64,000 nucleotides of DNA from Thermoguttaceae bacterium (GTDB lineage Bacteria > Planctomycetota > Planctomycetia > Pirellulales > Thermoguttaceae). The stretch covers positions 1 through 64,000 of the forward strand of contig JAGBDN010000011.1 of assembly GCA_017937485.1 (NCBI GenBank), written 5' to 3'. The first letter of the stretch is position 1. Each line of letters begins with the position of its first letter. Below the pieces are notes generated by a model. The model did not search any database. It saw nothing but the letters and a program-made list of their open reading frames with translations, and had not been told where the DNA came from. Position numbers and translations under genes: made by a program. Below, piece after piece: positions 45,925 to 54,233 of the stretch.

Positions 45925-46839
45925 TCAGTCGACAAAAGTCAGGGTCGCCATAATCGAGTTATGGTCGCTCGCCGGGCGTTCTTTGCCGGTTTTCGGGTCT
46001 TTGTGCAAGTCCGGGTTGATTTCGAACTTTTCGACGACGCACTTGTCGTTGACGAAAATGAAGTCGATAATGTTTCCTTTTTCAACCGGAATCTTGTTGA
46101 AGTTGTTGAAGGTGCGCGGTTGGGCGATATCGCGAACTTTCGCGACTTTATTGGAGTCTTTGAGCCCCGGGATATCGTCGACGCCGGTCGTCATCACGCG
46201 GTACGCTTCCGATTGATCGGTAACGTTGAAGTCGCCGCTGACGAAGAACGGGCCGTCGGCGCCGATGATTTCGTTCAGTTTGCGCATAATCAGCTTCGAG
46301 CTTTCCTTGCGGGCGATCGTCCCGACGTGATCGAAGTGCGTGTTCGCATACGCAAATTCTTTACCGGTCTTTTTGCAACGGAATTTACCCCAAGTAACGG
46401 TGCGGTTACACGCGGCGTCCCAACCTTTGACGCCCGGTTTATCCGGGGTTTGGCTGAGCCAGAAGGTGCCGGAGTCGAGGAGTTCGAGCGCGTCTTTCTT
46501 GTAAAAGATCGCCATAAACTCGCCCTTGCGCTTGCCGTCGTCGCGCCCGACGCCGATCGACGCGTACTCGGTCAGCGTTTCGTTGAGGTAATCCATTTGC
46601 GGGGCCGTCGCTTCTTGGACGCCGAGGAGGTGCGGATTGTCGCCTTTCACGACGTCGACCAAAGTTTCCTTGCGGAGGTCCCAGCGGTTTTCGCCGTCGC
46701 CGTTGTTCGCGACGCGGACGTTAAACGACATGACGCGCAAGCCGTCGACCGGCTCGTCGGCGCGAAGGTTCGTCGAAGAAAAAAGGGACGCGACGGCCAA
46801 AATCGCCGCGCAAACGCTCGTCCAAGAGGTCAAACGCAT
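45925..46839 (-). CDS. Secreted endonuclease/exonuclease/phosphatase-family protein, copy 1
   Basis: 304 residues with a signal peptide (VCAAILAVASLFSSTNLRADE). DNase I-like fold markers are VMSFNVRVANN at the start of the mature domain, the metal glutamate in GVQEA, NTHFDH, the SGDFN motif and the terminal ASDHNSI with the catalytic Asp-His pair. The superfamily includes secreted phosphodiesterases, sphingomyelinases and nucleases, so the substrate cannot be fixed. It lies 96 bases downstream of a very similar paralog on the same strand. An AAGGAA site precedes the ATG. Confidence 0.9.
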   Translation of the reverse strand: MRLTSWTSVCAAILAVASLFSSTNLRADEPVDGLRVMSFNVRVANNGDGENRWDLRKETLVDVVKGDNPHLLGVQEATAPQMDYLNETLTEYASIGVGRDDGKRKGEFMAIFYKKDALELLDSGTFWLSQTPDKPGVKGWDAACNRTVTWGKFRCKKTGKEFAYANTHFDHVGTIARKESSKLIMRKLNEIIGADGPFFVSGDFNVTDQSEAYRVMTTGVDDIPGLKDSNKVAKVRDIAQPRTFNNFNKIPVEKGNIIDFIFVNDKCVVEKFEINPDLHKDPKTGKERPASDHNSIMATLTFVD

Positions 46840-46935
46840 CGTAAAATTCCTTTCGTTTTACCTATTTTATTATCGACGTCGACGCAACGGGAGCGCCGAC
46901 GCGTTAAAAATCTTCAATTCGTTAAACTCCGCCGC

Positions 46936-47835
46936 TTAGTCGACGAAGCGCAACGTCGCGACGACCGAGTTATGGTCGCTCGCCGGGCGTTTTTTGCGAG
47001 TCTTCGGATCGCGGTGCAGGTCGGGATTGATTTCGAACTTCAAGACGTCGCATTTGCTATTCACGAACACGAAGTCGATAATCTTCCCCTTTTCCACCGG
47101 AATGCGACAATAATTGTTGAAAGTGCGCGGTTGCGCGATTTTACTGGTTTTCGCGATTTTAGCGGCGTCGTATAGGCCCGAGGTCGTCAGAAGTCGGTAC
47201 GGCTCGGAGTTTTCGTCGCAGTTGAAATCGCCGGTAACGAAAAAAGGCGCTTTGTCGCCGACCATTTCGCCGAATTTGCTCAAAATCATTTTCGCGCTTT
47301 CGAGCCGAGCGACTTTGCCGCTGTTGTCGAGGTGCGTGTTCGCGTAAACGAACTCTTTTTTCGTTTTCAGCGAAAGGAATTTCCCCCAAGTCAAAATCCG
47401 CGTATAAGAGGCGTCCCAACCTCTTCCCGGCTTCTCCGGCGTCGGACTTAGCCAAAACGTTCCGGAGTCGAGCAGCTCGAACTTATTCTTTTTATAAAAG
47501 ATCGCGGTAAACTCGCCCTTGCGTTTGCCGTCGGTTCGCCCGACGCCGAACGACGCGTACTCGGTCAGCGTCTCGTTCAGATAATCCATCTGTCGAGGGA
47601 GCGCCTCTTGAACGCCGAGCAAATCCGGGTCGCTCTCCTTAATCACGTCGACGAGCGTTTCCTTGCGCCGATCCCAATTGGTTTCGTCGTCTTTATTGTT
47701 CGCGACGTGAATATTGAACGACATTACGCGCGCGCCGTTCGTCGCTCTCGCGGCCCAAGCGTTCGTCGCGGAAAAAACGAGCGCGACCGCCGACGCCGCG
47801 ACGCAAACGCTCGCCCAAAAGCCTCTTATTTTCAC
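46936..47835 (-). CDS. Secreted endonuclease/exonuclease/phosphatase-family protein, copy 2
   Basis: 299 residues from a GTG at 47835, chosen because it gives a normal signal peptide (KIRGFWASVCVAASAVALVF, ending TNAWA). An ATG at 47970 would add 45 polar residues with no counterpart in copy 1. Catalytic motifs are conserved: GVQEA, NTHLDN, TGDFN and ASDHNSV. By eye roughly two thirds of aligned residues match copy 1, with nearly identical blocks such as MDYLNETLTEYAS and FEINPDLH. The two genes are an old tandem duplication. Start choice is the least certain point. Confidence 0.8.
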   Translation of the reverse strand: MKIRGFWASVCVAASAVALVFSATNAWAARATNGARVMSFNIHVANNKDDETNWDRRKETLVDVIKESDPDLLGVQEALPRQMDYLNETLTEYASFGVGRTDGKRKGEFTAIFYKKNKFELLDSGTFWLSPTPEKPGRGWDASYTRILTWGKFLSLKTKKEFVYANTHLDNSGKVARLESAKMILSKFGEMVGDKAPFFVTGDFNCDENSEPYRLLTTSGLYDAAKIAKTSKIAQPRTFNNYCRIPVEKGKIIDFVFVNSKCDVLKFEINPDLHRDPKTRKKRPASDHNSVVATLRFVD

Positions 47836-47982
47836 CGTTTTGCTCAACCTTTTTAAATCGCCGAAACGCCGACGGCGCCCGACGTTTGAAAACGCCGATT
47901 CGTCTTTCCGAACATTTTCCCCCAACAACGGAAACGCCGACGGCGAAGTCGGCGCCTCCGTCCGACGCAAGCGTCGTAAGTC

Positions 47983-48106
47983 TTACTTCTTTAAACCGTC
48001 CAAAATCGGACGCAAAACCGCTTCGAGCGCGTCCGTTTGGCGGTATATGCCGAGGTCGTTCGGGCGCCGCGCGTCGACGGCGCCGGTTTGACTCAAAACG
48101 AAAATT
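47983..48106 (-). pseudogene. Duplicated 3' end of the SGNH esterase gene
   Basis: The 32 codons ending at 47983 repeat the end of the intact esterase (copy VDARRPNDLGIYRQTDALEA against original VDASHPNDLGMYRQTDALEA), and the tails DGLKK and DGLNK match. The offset between copies is 124 bases, with strong DNA similarity over about 95 bases. Only the C-terminal piece with the catalytic Asp position remains, and the histidine in the DASHPND motif has become arginine. No start or upstream catalytic part is present, so this is a remnant of a tandem copy or a partial duplication. Confidence 0.8.
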
Positions 48107-49240
48107 TTACTTGTTGAGGCCGTCCAAAATCGGTCGCAACACCGCTTCGAGCGCGTCCGTTTGGCGGTACATACCGAGGTCGTTCGGGTGCGACGCGTCG
48201 ACGGTTCCGTCGAAGTCAAGATTTTCGCCGAGCAGGTTCTCGTGTCCGAGGTAATAAAGGTTCGGGTCGTTATCCTTCAACGCGTCGAAAGCCTTCTTCA
48301 GTTCCGCTTGATTGCGGCGGTGGAAGTCTTGGCGTTCCGGACGAATCCAAGTGTTCGACATGCAACGGTCTTCGACGAGCAGAATCGGCGTGTTCGGCCG
48401 TTTTTCCCGCAAAATCTTCAAAAACGGAAGCGCGCGTTCGGCGACGAGTTCCGGCGTCATGTTCGGCAACGCGTCGACGACGTAAACTTCCGCGTCGACT
48501 TCCGCCATCAGCTCCGCGATCGCCGGTTCCATTCGCGCCGAACCGGAGAAGCCGAGGTTGACGATCGGATAATCGATGCGGCGGCTCAAAATCGCCGTGT
48601 ACGCCATCCCCGGGCGGGAAGCGCAACCGCCGTGCGCGATCGACGTGCCGTAATAAACGATCGGCTTTTTGTCGGTTCGCGGCGAAAGAGCGGTAAACTT
48701 CGCGCCTTCCGGAACGCCGATCGAGAGCGCGTCGACGCCGTTGTAAAGCGGAAGATAAACCAAGTAATCGCGTTCTTTAGCTTCCATTCCGGAAATCCAG
48801 GTTTCCGTCGCTTCCTTTTTCGACGGCTTCGTGCAGGAGACCCAAAGCCAACGTTTCGAAACGTCGTCGAACGCGTAAAGGTCGAGCCCGGAAACGCCGG
48901 TCGCCGGCATATGCGCCATCGCGAGACCGCCGGAATAGAGGTTGTAACGCACTTTGATTTCGGTCGCGTCGGTGCGGAAACGGACGACTTCGCCCGCCGA
49001 ATGTTGCGACAAATTCCAAACGGCGCCGGTTACCTTGTCCTTAGCGCGAGCCGGGAACCGCGCGAAGTAACGGTCGACGTCGTTCCAACACTTGTTTTCG
49101 ACCGGCCATTGCGTCGCGTCGAACCAAGCGTATCCGTCGTCGACGGTCGGCTTCACGTCGACCGGTTCTTGAGCGCGAAGAGCCGAAACGCTCGTCGCCG
49201 CGACGACCGCCGCGAATAAAAACGCAAACATCTTTTTCAT
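48107..49240 (-). CDS. Secreted SGNH-hydrolase esterase with N-terminal GxDLY-type domain
   Basis: 377 residues with a signal peptide (FAFLFAAVVAATSVSALRAQE). Residues about 30-180 form a jelly-roll-type domain with GVSGLDLYAFDD, matching the GxDLY domain that often precedes SGNH hydrolases. The catalytic domain has block I as YYGTSIAHGGCAS (nucleophile serine), the glycine block NLGFSGSARM, and VDASHPND with the Asp-His pair. The asparagine block is less standard (PNMTPELVAERALPFL). Such enzymes remove acetyl or other ester groups from polysaccharides. An AAAGGAA site precedes the ATG. It sits upstream of its own duplicated tail and the EEP pair. Confidence 0.9.
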   Translation of the reverse strand: MKKMFAFLFAAVVAATSVSALRAQEPVDVKPTVDDGYAWFDATQWPVENKCWNDVDRYFARFPARAKDKVTGAVWNLSQHSAGEVVRFRTDATEIKVRYNLYSGGLAMAHMPATGVSGLDLYAFDDVSKRWLWVSCTKPSKKEATETWISGMEAKERDYLVYLPLYNGVDALSIGVPEGAKFTALSPRTDKKPIVYYGTSIAHGGCASRPGMAYTAILSRRIDYPIVNLGFSGSARMEPAIAELMAEVDAEVYVVDALPNMTPELVAERALPFLKILREKRPNTPILLVEDRCMSNTWIRPERQDFHRRNQAELKKAFDALKDNDPNLYYLGHENLLGENLDFDGTVDASHPNDLGMYRQTDALEAVLRPILDGLNK

Positions 49241-49461
49241 CGAATCGTTTCCTTTATCAAACCGAAATCAAAAATCTTGACGCGCTCCAACGACGCGTCG
49301 GAAAAAACGAATCGACCGAAACCGCCGCCAAACGACCGCGATTTCGCTCTTATATTAATATTAATGACAAACGCCGCCGACGCCGCCCCGTTTCCCGCTC
49401 AAAAAAACGAAAAGCCGAGCGGCGTTTCCCGCGCCGTCAAAAGCGGTGCGACCGTCAAACT

Positions 49462-51480
49462 TTACATACGTTCGACCGTTTGAATCCCGAGCAACTCGAG
49501 CCCCTTGCGAATCGTCCGCGCGGTCAGGTCGCAGAGGAGCAAGCGGTTCGCCTTGACGTTTTCGTCGTCCGCTTTCAAAACCGGACATTTTTCGAAGAAC
49601 GCCGAGTAACGGTTGGCGAGTTCGTAAAGATACGTCGTCAACTGGTTCGGGCGGTAGTCGCGGAGGACGTTTTCGAGCGCGCCTTCGAACTTAGAGAGTT
49701 CGAGCGCGAGGGCCCGTTCCTCCGGCGCCGCGAGAACGAGCGTTCGCGTTCCGTCGGCAAACTCCTTCCGCAACGCTTCGACGTCGACGCCGCCGCGAGC
49801 GAAAATCGAACGGACGCGAGCGTAAGCGTACTGCATGTACGTCGCCGTGTTGCCGTTCATCGCGAGCATTTTATCGTAACTGAAAACATAGTCGCTTTCT
49901 CGGTTTTGCGAAAGGTCGGCGTAAACGAGGGCGCCGATTCCGACGCGCCGCGCCGTTTCGCGCTTTTCGTCGTCCGAAAGACGCTCCGCTTCCGGACGGT
50001 TCGCGTCGTTCGCTTCCAAAACGGCCAACGCCCGCGCTTCCGCTTCGTCGAGGAGCGACTTCAAACCGACCGCGTCGCCGGCCCGCGTCTTGAACGGGCG
50101 CCCGTCGTCTCCGAGAACCGTCCCGAACTTGACGTGCGTCAGCTCGACGTTCCCCATTCCGATGAAATCGGCGGCGGCGAAGAGCTGTTCGAAGTGGCGC
50201 GATTGGCGGAAGTCGACGACGTAAAGAATCGCGTCCGGCGCGAATTTATCGCGACGATATTCGAGCGTCGCCAAGTCGGTCGTCGCGTAAAGGAAGCCGC
50301 CGTCGCGTTTTTGGATCAACATCGGGACGTCGTCCCCGGCGAGGAAAACGCCGATCGCGCCGTCCGTTTCGCGAGCGACGCCCATTTGCTTCAGGCGGTC
50401 GACGAGCGGCGCCAAGCGGTCGTTGTAGAAACTTTCGCCGAGCGTTTCGTCGAATTGCACTTGGAGGCGTTCGTAAATTTTGTCGACTTCGGCGATGCAA
50501 CGCGGCATAAACTCCTTCCAAAGCGCGAGATTTTCCTCGTCGCCGTGGTGGAGTTTCGACGTTTCGGCCAAAACCGCTTCGCCGATATCTTCGCGCCCTT
50601 CGGCCAACTTCGCGATTTCCGGATTCCCTTCGACGCCGGCGATTTTCCCGACGACGGAGTCGTATTTTTCTTGCGCCGCGTCGAGCAACTTCGCCAAGCG
50701 GTCGCGCTCTTTGTTCGCTTTTTTCAGCGCGTCTTTCGCTTCTTTCGTTCCGTCGGCGTCGGCGGCGGCCTTCGCTTCGGCGACCTTCGCGGCTTGATCG
50801 GCGACCGATTTTTTCGCCGCGTCGAGGAGCGTTTCGGCGGTCGGGAGTTCCTTTTTCGCCCCGCGATAATCGACGAGTTGGCGCGTCAAGCGGTAAAGTC
50901 GAGCGAGTTCGTTGACCGGGTCGGCGTCGTAAGCGGCGCGATCAAGGAAGTTGCGGAAGCCGTAAATGATCATCCCGAACTGCGTTCCCCAGTCGCCGAG
51001 GTGGTTGTCGGCGATCACGTCGTGCCCGAGGAAGCGGTGAACGCGGGCGAGCGAGTTGCCGATCATCGTCGAGCGGATGTGCCCGACGTGCAACGGTTTC
51101 GCGACGTTCGGCGCCGAATAGTCGAGGACGACGCGGCGCGGTTTCGCCGTTTTGTCGACGCCGAGACGCTCGTCGGTCGCCGCTTTTTGCAACGTTTCGG
51201 CCAAACGCTCCGATTTCACTTTGAGATTAATGAAGCCCGGCCCGGCGATTTCCGGCTCTTCGAACCAATCGTTCCAATTGAGGTTCGCGACGATTTCGGC
51301 GGCGACGTCGCGCGGCGCTTTCCCCAACTTCTTTCCGAGCGGCATCGCGAGGTTCGCTTGGAAGTCGCCGAATTTCGCGTCCTGACTCGGACGAATCAGC
51401 TCCAAATACGGGCCCGGCTCGACGCCGATCGTTTCGAGCGCCTTGCCGAACCGCTGCGCGATGATTTTCAACACATTCAT
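49462..51480 (-). CDS. argS: Arginine-tRNA ligase
   Basis: 672 residues, about 100 longer than E. coli ArgS. The N-terminal Add-1 domain (1-105) is followed by the class I core with SAPNVAKPLHVGHIRST (HIGH motif near 137), GDWGTQFGMIIYGF, and the C-terminal anticodon-binding domain with MQYAYARVRSI. ArgS charges tRNA-Arg. An insertion at about residues 213-285 is rich in alanine, lysine and glutamate and should form a helical hairpin. Translation probably follows rsfS on the same transcript; the gap is about 180 bases. Confidence 0.97.
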   Translation of the reverse strand: MNVLKIIAQRFGKALETIGVEPGPYLELIRPSQDAKFGDFQANLAMPLGKKLGKAPRDVAAEIVANLNWNDWFEEPEIAGPGFINLKVKSERLAETLQKAATDERLGVDKTAKPRRVVLDYSAPNVAKPLHVGHIRSTMIGNSLARVHRFLGHDVIADNHLGDWGTQFGMIIYGFRNFLDRAAYDADPVNELARLYRLTRQLVDYRGAKKELPTAETLLDAAKKSVADQAAKVAEAKAAADADGTKEAKDALKKANKERDRLAKLLDAAQEKYDSVVGKIAGVEGNPEIAKLAEGREDIGEAVLAETSKLHHGDEENLALWKEFMPRCIAEVDKIYERLQVQFDETLGESFYNDRLAPLVDRLKQMGVARETDGAIGVFLAGDDVPMLIQKRDGGFLYATTDLATLEYRRDKFAPDAILYVVDFRQSRHFEQLFAAADFIGMGNVELTHVKFGTVLGDDGRPFKTRAGDAVGLKSLLDEAEARALAVLEANDANRPEAERLSDDEKRETARRVGIGALVYADLSQNRESDYVFSYDKMLAMNGNTATYMQYAYARVRSIFARGGVDVEALRKEFADGTRTLVLAAPEERALALELSKFEGALENVLRDYRPNQLTTYLYELANRYSAFFEKCPVLKADDENVKANRLLLCDLTARTIRKGLELLGIQTVERM

Positions 51481-51662
51481 TTTTTCTCTCTTCGCTATTT
51501 TCGCTATTTCAACTTTTTTTCGTTTTCGCCGTCGACGCGCCTTGACTAAAGCGCCCGTTTTACCCGACCGTTATTTTCGCTCCAAACGAAACGCTCGCCG
51601 CCAACCGCGCCGACGCCCGACTTTCGCCGCCGCGTCCTTTTACCTAAATTGCGCAATCCGCC

Positions 51663-52118
51663 TTATTTCGTTTTCCCGTCGCCCAGTTCGTCGGTGTAAA
51701 CGACTTTCGACTCGGCGGGCGGAGCGTCGACTTCGCCGGGCGCCGCTTCGAGCGGAGTGTCTTTCCCCTTACCCCAAAGGTCTTCCAAGGCGTAAAACTC
51801 GCGGGTTTCCGGTTCGAAGAGGTGAACGAGGACGTCGCCGTAATCGAGGACGATCCAACGACTTTCGCCGTAACCTTCGAGATGGCGGCGCTTATCGCCA
51901 AGTTGTTTTTCGAAAACGTCGTCGATTTCCTCGCTCATCGCGTGAAGTTGGCGACGGCTGACGCCGGAAGCGACGACGAAAAAGTCGCACATTTGCGTTA
52001 CTTCCCGCAAGTCGAGAATTTTAACGTCGCTTCCTTTGTTGTCGAGAATCGTTTTCGCGGCCAACCGGGCCCGCACCAGCGACGTCGGCAATTTTTTTTC
52101 GTTTCGCGCTTCGCTCAC
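51663..52118 (-). CDS. rsfS: Ribosomal silencing factor RsfS
   Basis: 151 residues. The RsfS core is seen as DIRE-like KILDLREVTQMCDFFVVASGVSRRQLHAMSEEI, then YGESRWIVLDYGDVLVHLF and REFYALEDLWG. RsfS binds ribosomal protein uL14 on the large subunit and blocks subunit joining when nutrients are scarce. The start is GTG with GAAGGA about ten bases upstream. A C-terminal extension of about 30 residues is acidic and variable. It leads a transcript with argS from a promoter near 52262-52290. Confidence 0.94.
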   Translation of the reverse strand: MSEARNEKKLPTSLVRARLAAKTILDNKGSDVKILDLREVTQMCDFFVVASGVSRRQLHAMSEEIDDVFEKQLGDKRRHLEGYGESRWIVLDYGDVLVHLFEPETREFYALEDLWGKGKDTPLEAAPGEVDAPPAESKVVYTDELGDGKTK

Positions 52119-52261
52119 TTCGTTTTTTCCTTCATTAATATTAATAAGAGAGGCCGCGTCGACGACGAAACCGCCGCCCGCCGACCGTCAAATTCTTCGT
52201 CTTTTACCCAATTTCTCGCCGACGCGCTTGTCAACGCTTCGCCGACGCCGAAATTTTCCCT

Positions 52262-52290
52262 ATTATATAACGAACGACGGCGCTTTTCAA
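52262..52290 (-). promoter_or_regulatory. Promoter for rsfS-argS
   Basis: Minus-strand TTGAAA (52285-52290), 17-base spacer, TATAAT (52262-52267). The leader would be about 135 bases and includes an AT-rich palindromic stretch (attaatattaat) at 52133-52146. The remainder of the gap 52119-52598 has only the tRNA terminator. Confidence 0.75.
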
Positions 52291-52557
52291 GGGCGCGGGC
52301 CCGTCCGACGCGTCTTTTTCCCGCTTTACGCGTCGCCGCTAAAATCGCTGCGACCGTCGCGTTTTACGTCGTCGCCGCAAATCGCCGTTTTTATGTCTTT
52401 TTTCGAGAAAAGAGAGAAAACAAGACGACTTTAACGACGCCAACGCTAACGCGCTTCCTCGGCGAACACTCTAAAAAAGCCGCTCGTTTAGAATCCGAAA
52501 GACGCCGCCGAGAATCGCGCTAAACAGATAAGAAAAAAGCCCCAAAGAGGCAAGAAA

Positions 52558-52590
52558 CAAAAAAACCGCGAAACCTTAACGATCTCGCGG
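52558..52590 (-). terminator. Terminator of tRNA-Asp copy 1
   Basis: 6-bp GC-rich stem (52566-52571 with 52585-52590), followed on the minus strand by a run of T. Confidence 0.75.
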
Positions 52591-52598
52591 CTTTTAAG

Positions 52599-52672
<74 letters not shown>

Positions 52673-52705
52673 TACCGCAACGTCTCAATCGACGTTACAT
52701 CAAGC

Positions 52706-52733
52706 ATTTTACCCGAAATTTTAATTTCCGCAA
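52706..52733 (-). promoter_or_regulatory. Promoter of tRNA-Asp copy 1
   Basis: Minus-strand TTGCGG (52728-52733), 16-base spacer, TAAAAT (52706-52711); start expected about 27 bases before the mature tRNA. The boxes are identical in copy 2 although the spacer has diverged. Confidence 0.75.
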
Positions 52734-52903
52734 GGGGCGTTTTCGCGTTTTTTCAAAATTTTTCCAACGCTCAAAAGAACCTTGCCCCCGCCGACGCGTT
52801 CCCTTTCAAGTCGCCCGCCGACTTCAAGCGAAAGATTGCAAACGCGCCGCCTCCCGGCCTTCGACCTTTTGAAGTTTCCGCTCCGCCCTTTGCGTCAAGA
52901 AAC

Positions 52904-52935
52904 AAAAAAGCCGCGAAACCTTAACGATCTCGCGG
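52904..52935 (-). terminator. Terminator of tRNA-Asp copy 2
   Basis: Same hairpin as copy 1: stem 52911-52916 with 52930-52935, then T run on the minus strand. Confidence 0.75.
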
Positions 52936-52942
52936 TTTTCAG

Positions 52943-53016
<74 letters not shown>

Positions 53017-53049
53017 TACCGCAACGTCTCAACCAACGTTACATCGGGT

Positions 53050-53077
53050 ATTTTACCTGAAATTCCAAATTCCGCAA
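53050..53077 (-). promoter_or_regulatory. Promoter of tRNA-Asp copy 2
   Basis: Minus-strand TTGCGG (53072-53077), 16-base spacer, TAAAAT (53050-53055). Confidence 0.75.
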
Positions 53078-53333
53078 GGGGCGTTTTATAAAAATTTTCA
53101 TATTTTTTCAAACTTCCGCCAACGACCGTTCGTCGCCCCTTAGCGAACGCCCATTTTTTCTATTTTAACGTTTGCCGCCGATTCACCGGATTAAAATAAA
53201 AGGCGTTTTTTCGATTTTAACGACAATTCCCCTTCCCTCGCCGCCGTCTTTTAAGTACGATACGTCAAACGCGAACGACTTTTAGCGATCGTTCGCGTCT
53301 TCGCCCATCCTCCCGTTTCCCCCCAATTCGCCA

Positions 53334-54095
53334 ATGTCTTCCGAAAACGAACGCGTCGAACAGGCGACGCCCAAAAAGAAACTCGACGCTCGCAAAAAAG
53401 GAAACGTCGCCAAAAGTCAAGACGCGGTCGCCGCGGCCGCGCTGACCGGCGCCGTCCTCTTTCTCGCCGCGACGGCTCGCGCCAAGTCGACTTTTTTACT
53501 CGATTTTTGGACGGCGACCTTTTCGCGCCCCTTCGCCCTTTCGACCGACGCGGCGACGCTAACGACGCAATTTAGCGAGACCGTTTTCCTTTTTTTGCGC
53601 CCATTCGCGTTTTTCGGCGCCGTCGTCGTTTTTTGCGCCGTCGCGGCGAACCTTTTACAGAGCGGTTTCCTCTTCCTTCCGAACAAACTCGCGCCCGATT
53701 TTGGCCGCTTGAACCCGATCAAAGGTTTCCAACGCCTCTTTTCCGGGGAGTCGACCGTCCAAATAATCTTCGGAATCGTTAAAATCGTTTGCGTCGTCGC
53801 GCTCGTTGGAGCGGCGTTTTGGCGCGACCGAGAAACGTTGGCGAACGTCGGCGGCGGTTCGGTCGCGGCGATCGCGGCGTTTTTTTTCGAGTTTCTCGTT
53901 CGACTCGCGCTCCAACTTTGCGCCGCGCTCGTCCTTTTCGCCGTCGGCGATTACGCTTGGCGCCGCTTCCGTTGGGAACGCGAACTCCGGATGACGCGGC
54001 AAGAGTTGCAAGAAGAGATGCGCGAAGAAGTCGGCGACCCGCAAATCAAGAGCAAACGTCGGCAAATTCAGCGCGACCGCCGCGAATCGCTTTAA
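53334..54095 (+). CDS. FlhB-like export protein lacking the autocleavage domain
   Basis: 253 residues. The N-terminus (ERVEQATPKKKLDARKKGNVAKSQD) and four hydrophobic segments match the membrane half of FlhB/YscU/EscU, the switch protein of flagellar and type III export. The connector YAWRRFRWERELRMTRQELQEEMREEVGDPQIKSKRRQIQ is well conserved, but the protein stops right after it at RDRRESL. The cytoplasmic domain with the NPTH self-cleavage site is missing, and none of the downstream frames encodes it. It could be a natural short form or a truncated gene. No other export genes are nearby. The FliA-type sigma gene in this window is 28 kb away. Confidence 0.82.
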   Translation: MSSENERVEQATPKKKLDARKKGNVAKSQDAVAAAALTGAVLFLAATARAKSTFLLDFWTATFSRPFALSTDAATLTTQFSETVFLFLRPFAFFGAVVVFCAVAANLLQSGFLFLPNKLAPDFGRLNPIKGFQRLFSGESTVQIIFGIVKIVCVVALVGAAFWRDRETLANVGGGSVAAIAAFFFEFLVRLALQLCAALVLFAVGDYAWRRFRWERELRMTRQELQEEMREEVGDPQIKSKRRQIQRDRRESL

Positions 54096-54185
54096 CGTTA
54101 AAATCAACGCGACCGTTAAACTTCGACGCGTTCCGCGACCGCGCCGCGTTCGACCGTTCCCCGTTTCTCGCTTCTTGCCTTTTGC

Positions 54186-54210
54186 GCCGATTTTGTCAAT
54201 ATATTAATAA
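54186..54210 (+). repeat. AT-rich intergenic motif, copy A
   Basis: gccgattttgtcaatatatt followed by aataa, between flhB-like and xseA stops. Related copies lie at 55678-55703 (plus) and 40655-40680 (minus). Confidence 0.5.
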
Positions 54211-54233
54211 GGGCAAAAACGTCGACGACGCGT

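Noticed and set aside
47836..47970. ATG at 47970 as the start of EEP copy 2
   Set aside because: It adds 45 residues ahead of the signal peptide that have no counterpart in copy 1, whereas the GTG at 47835 gives a normal signal peptide.
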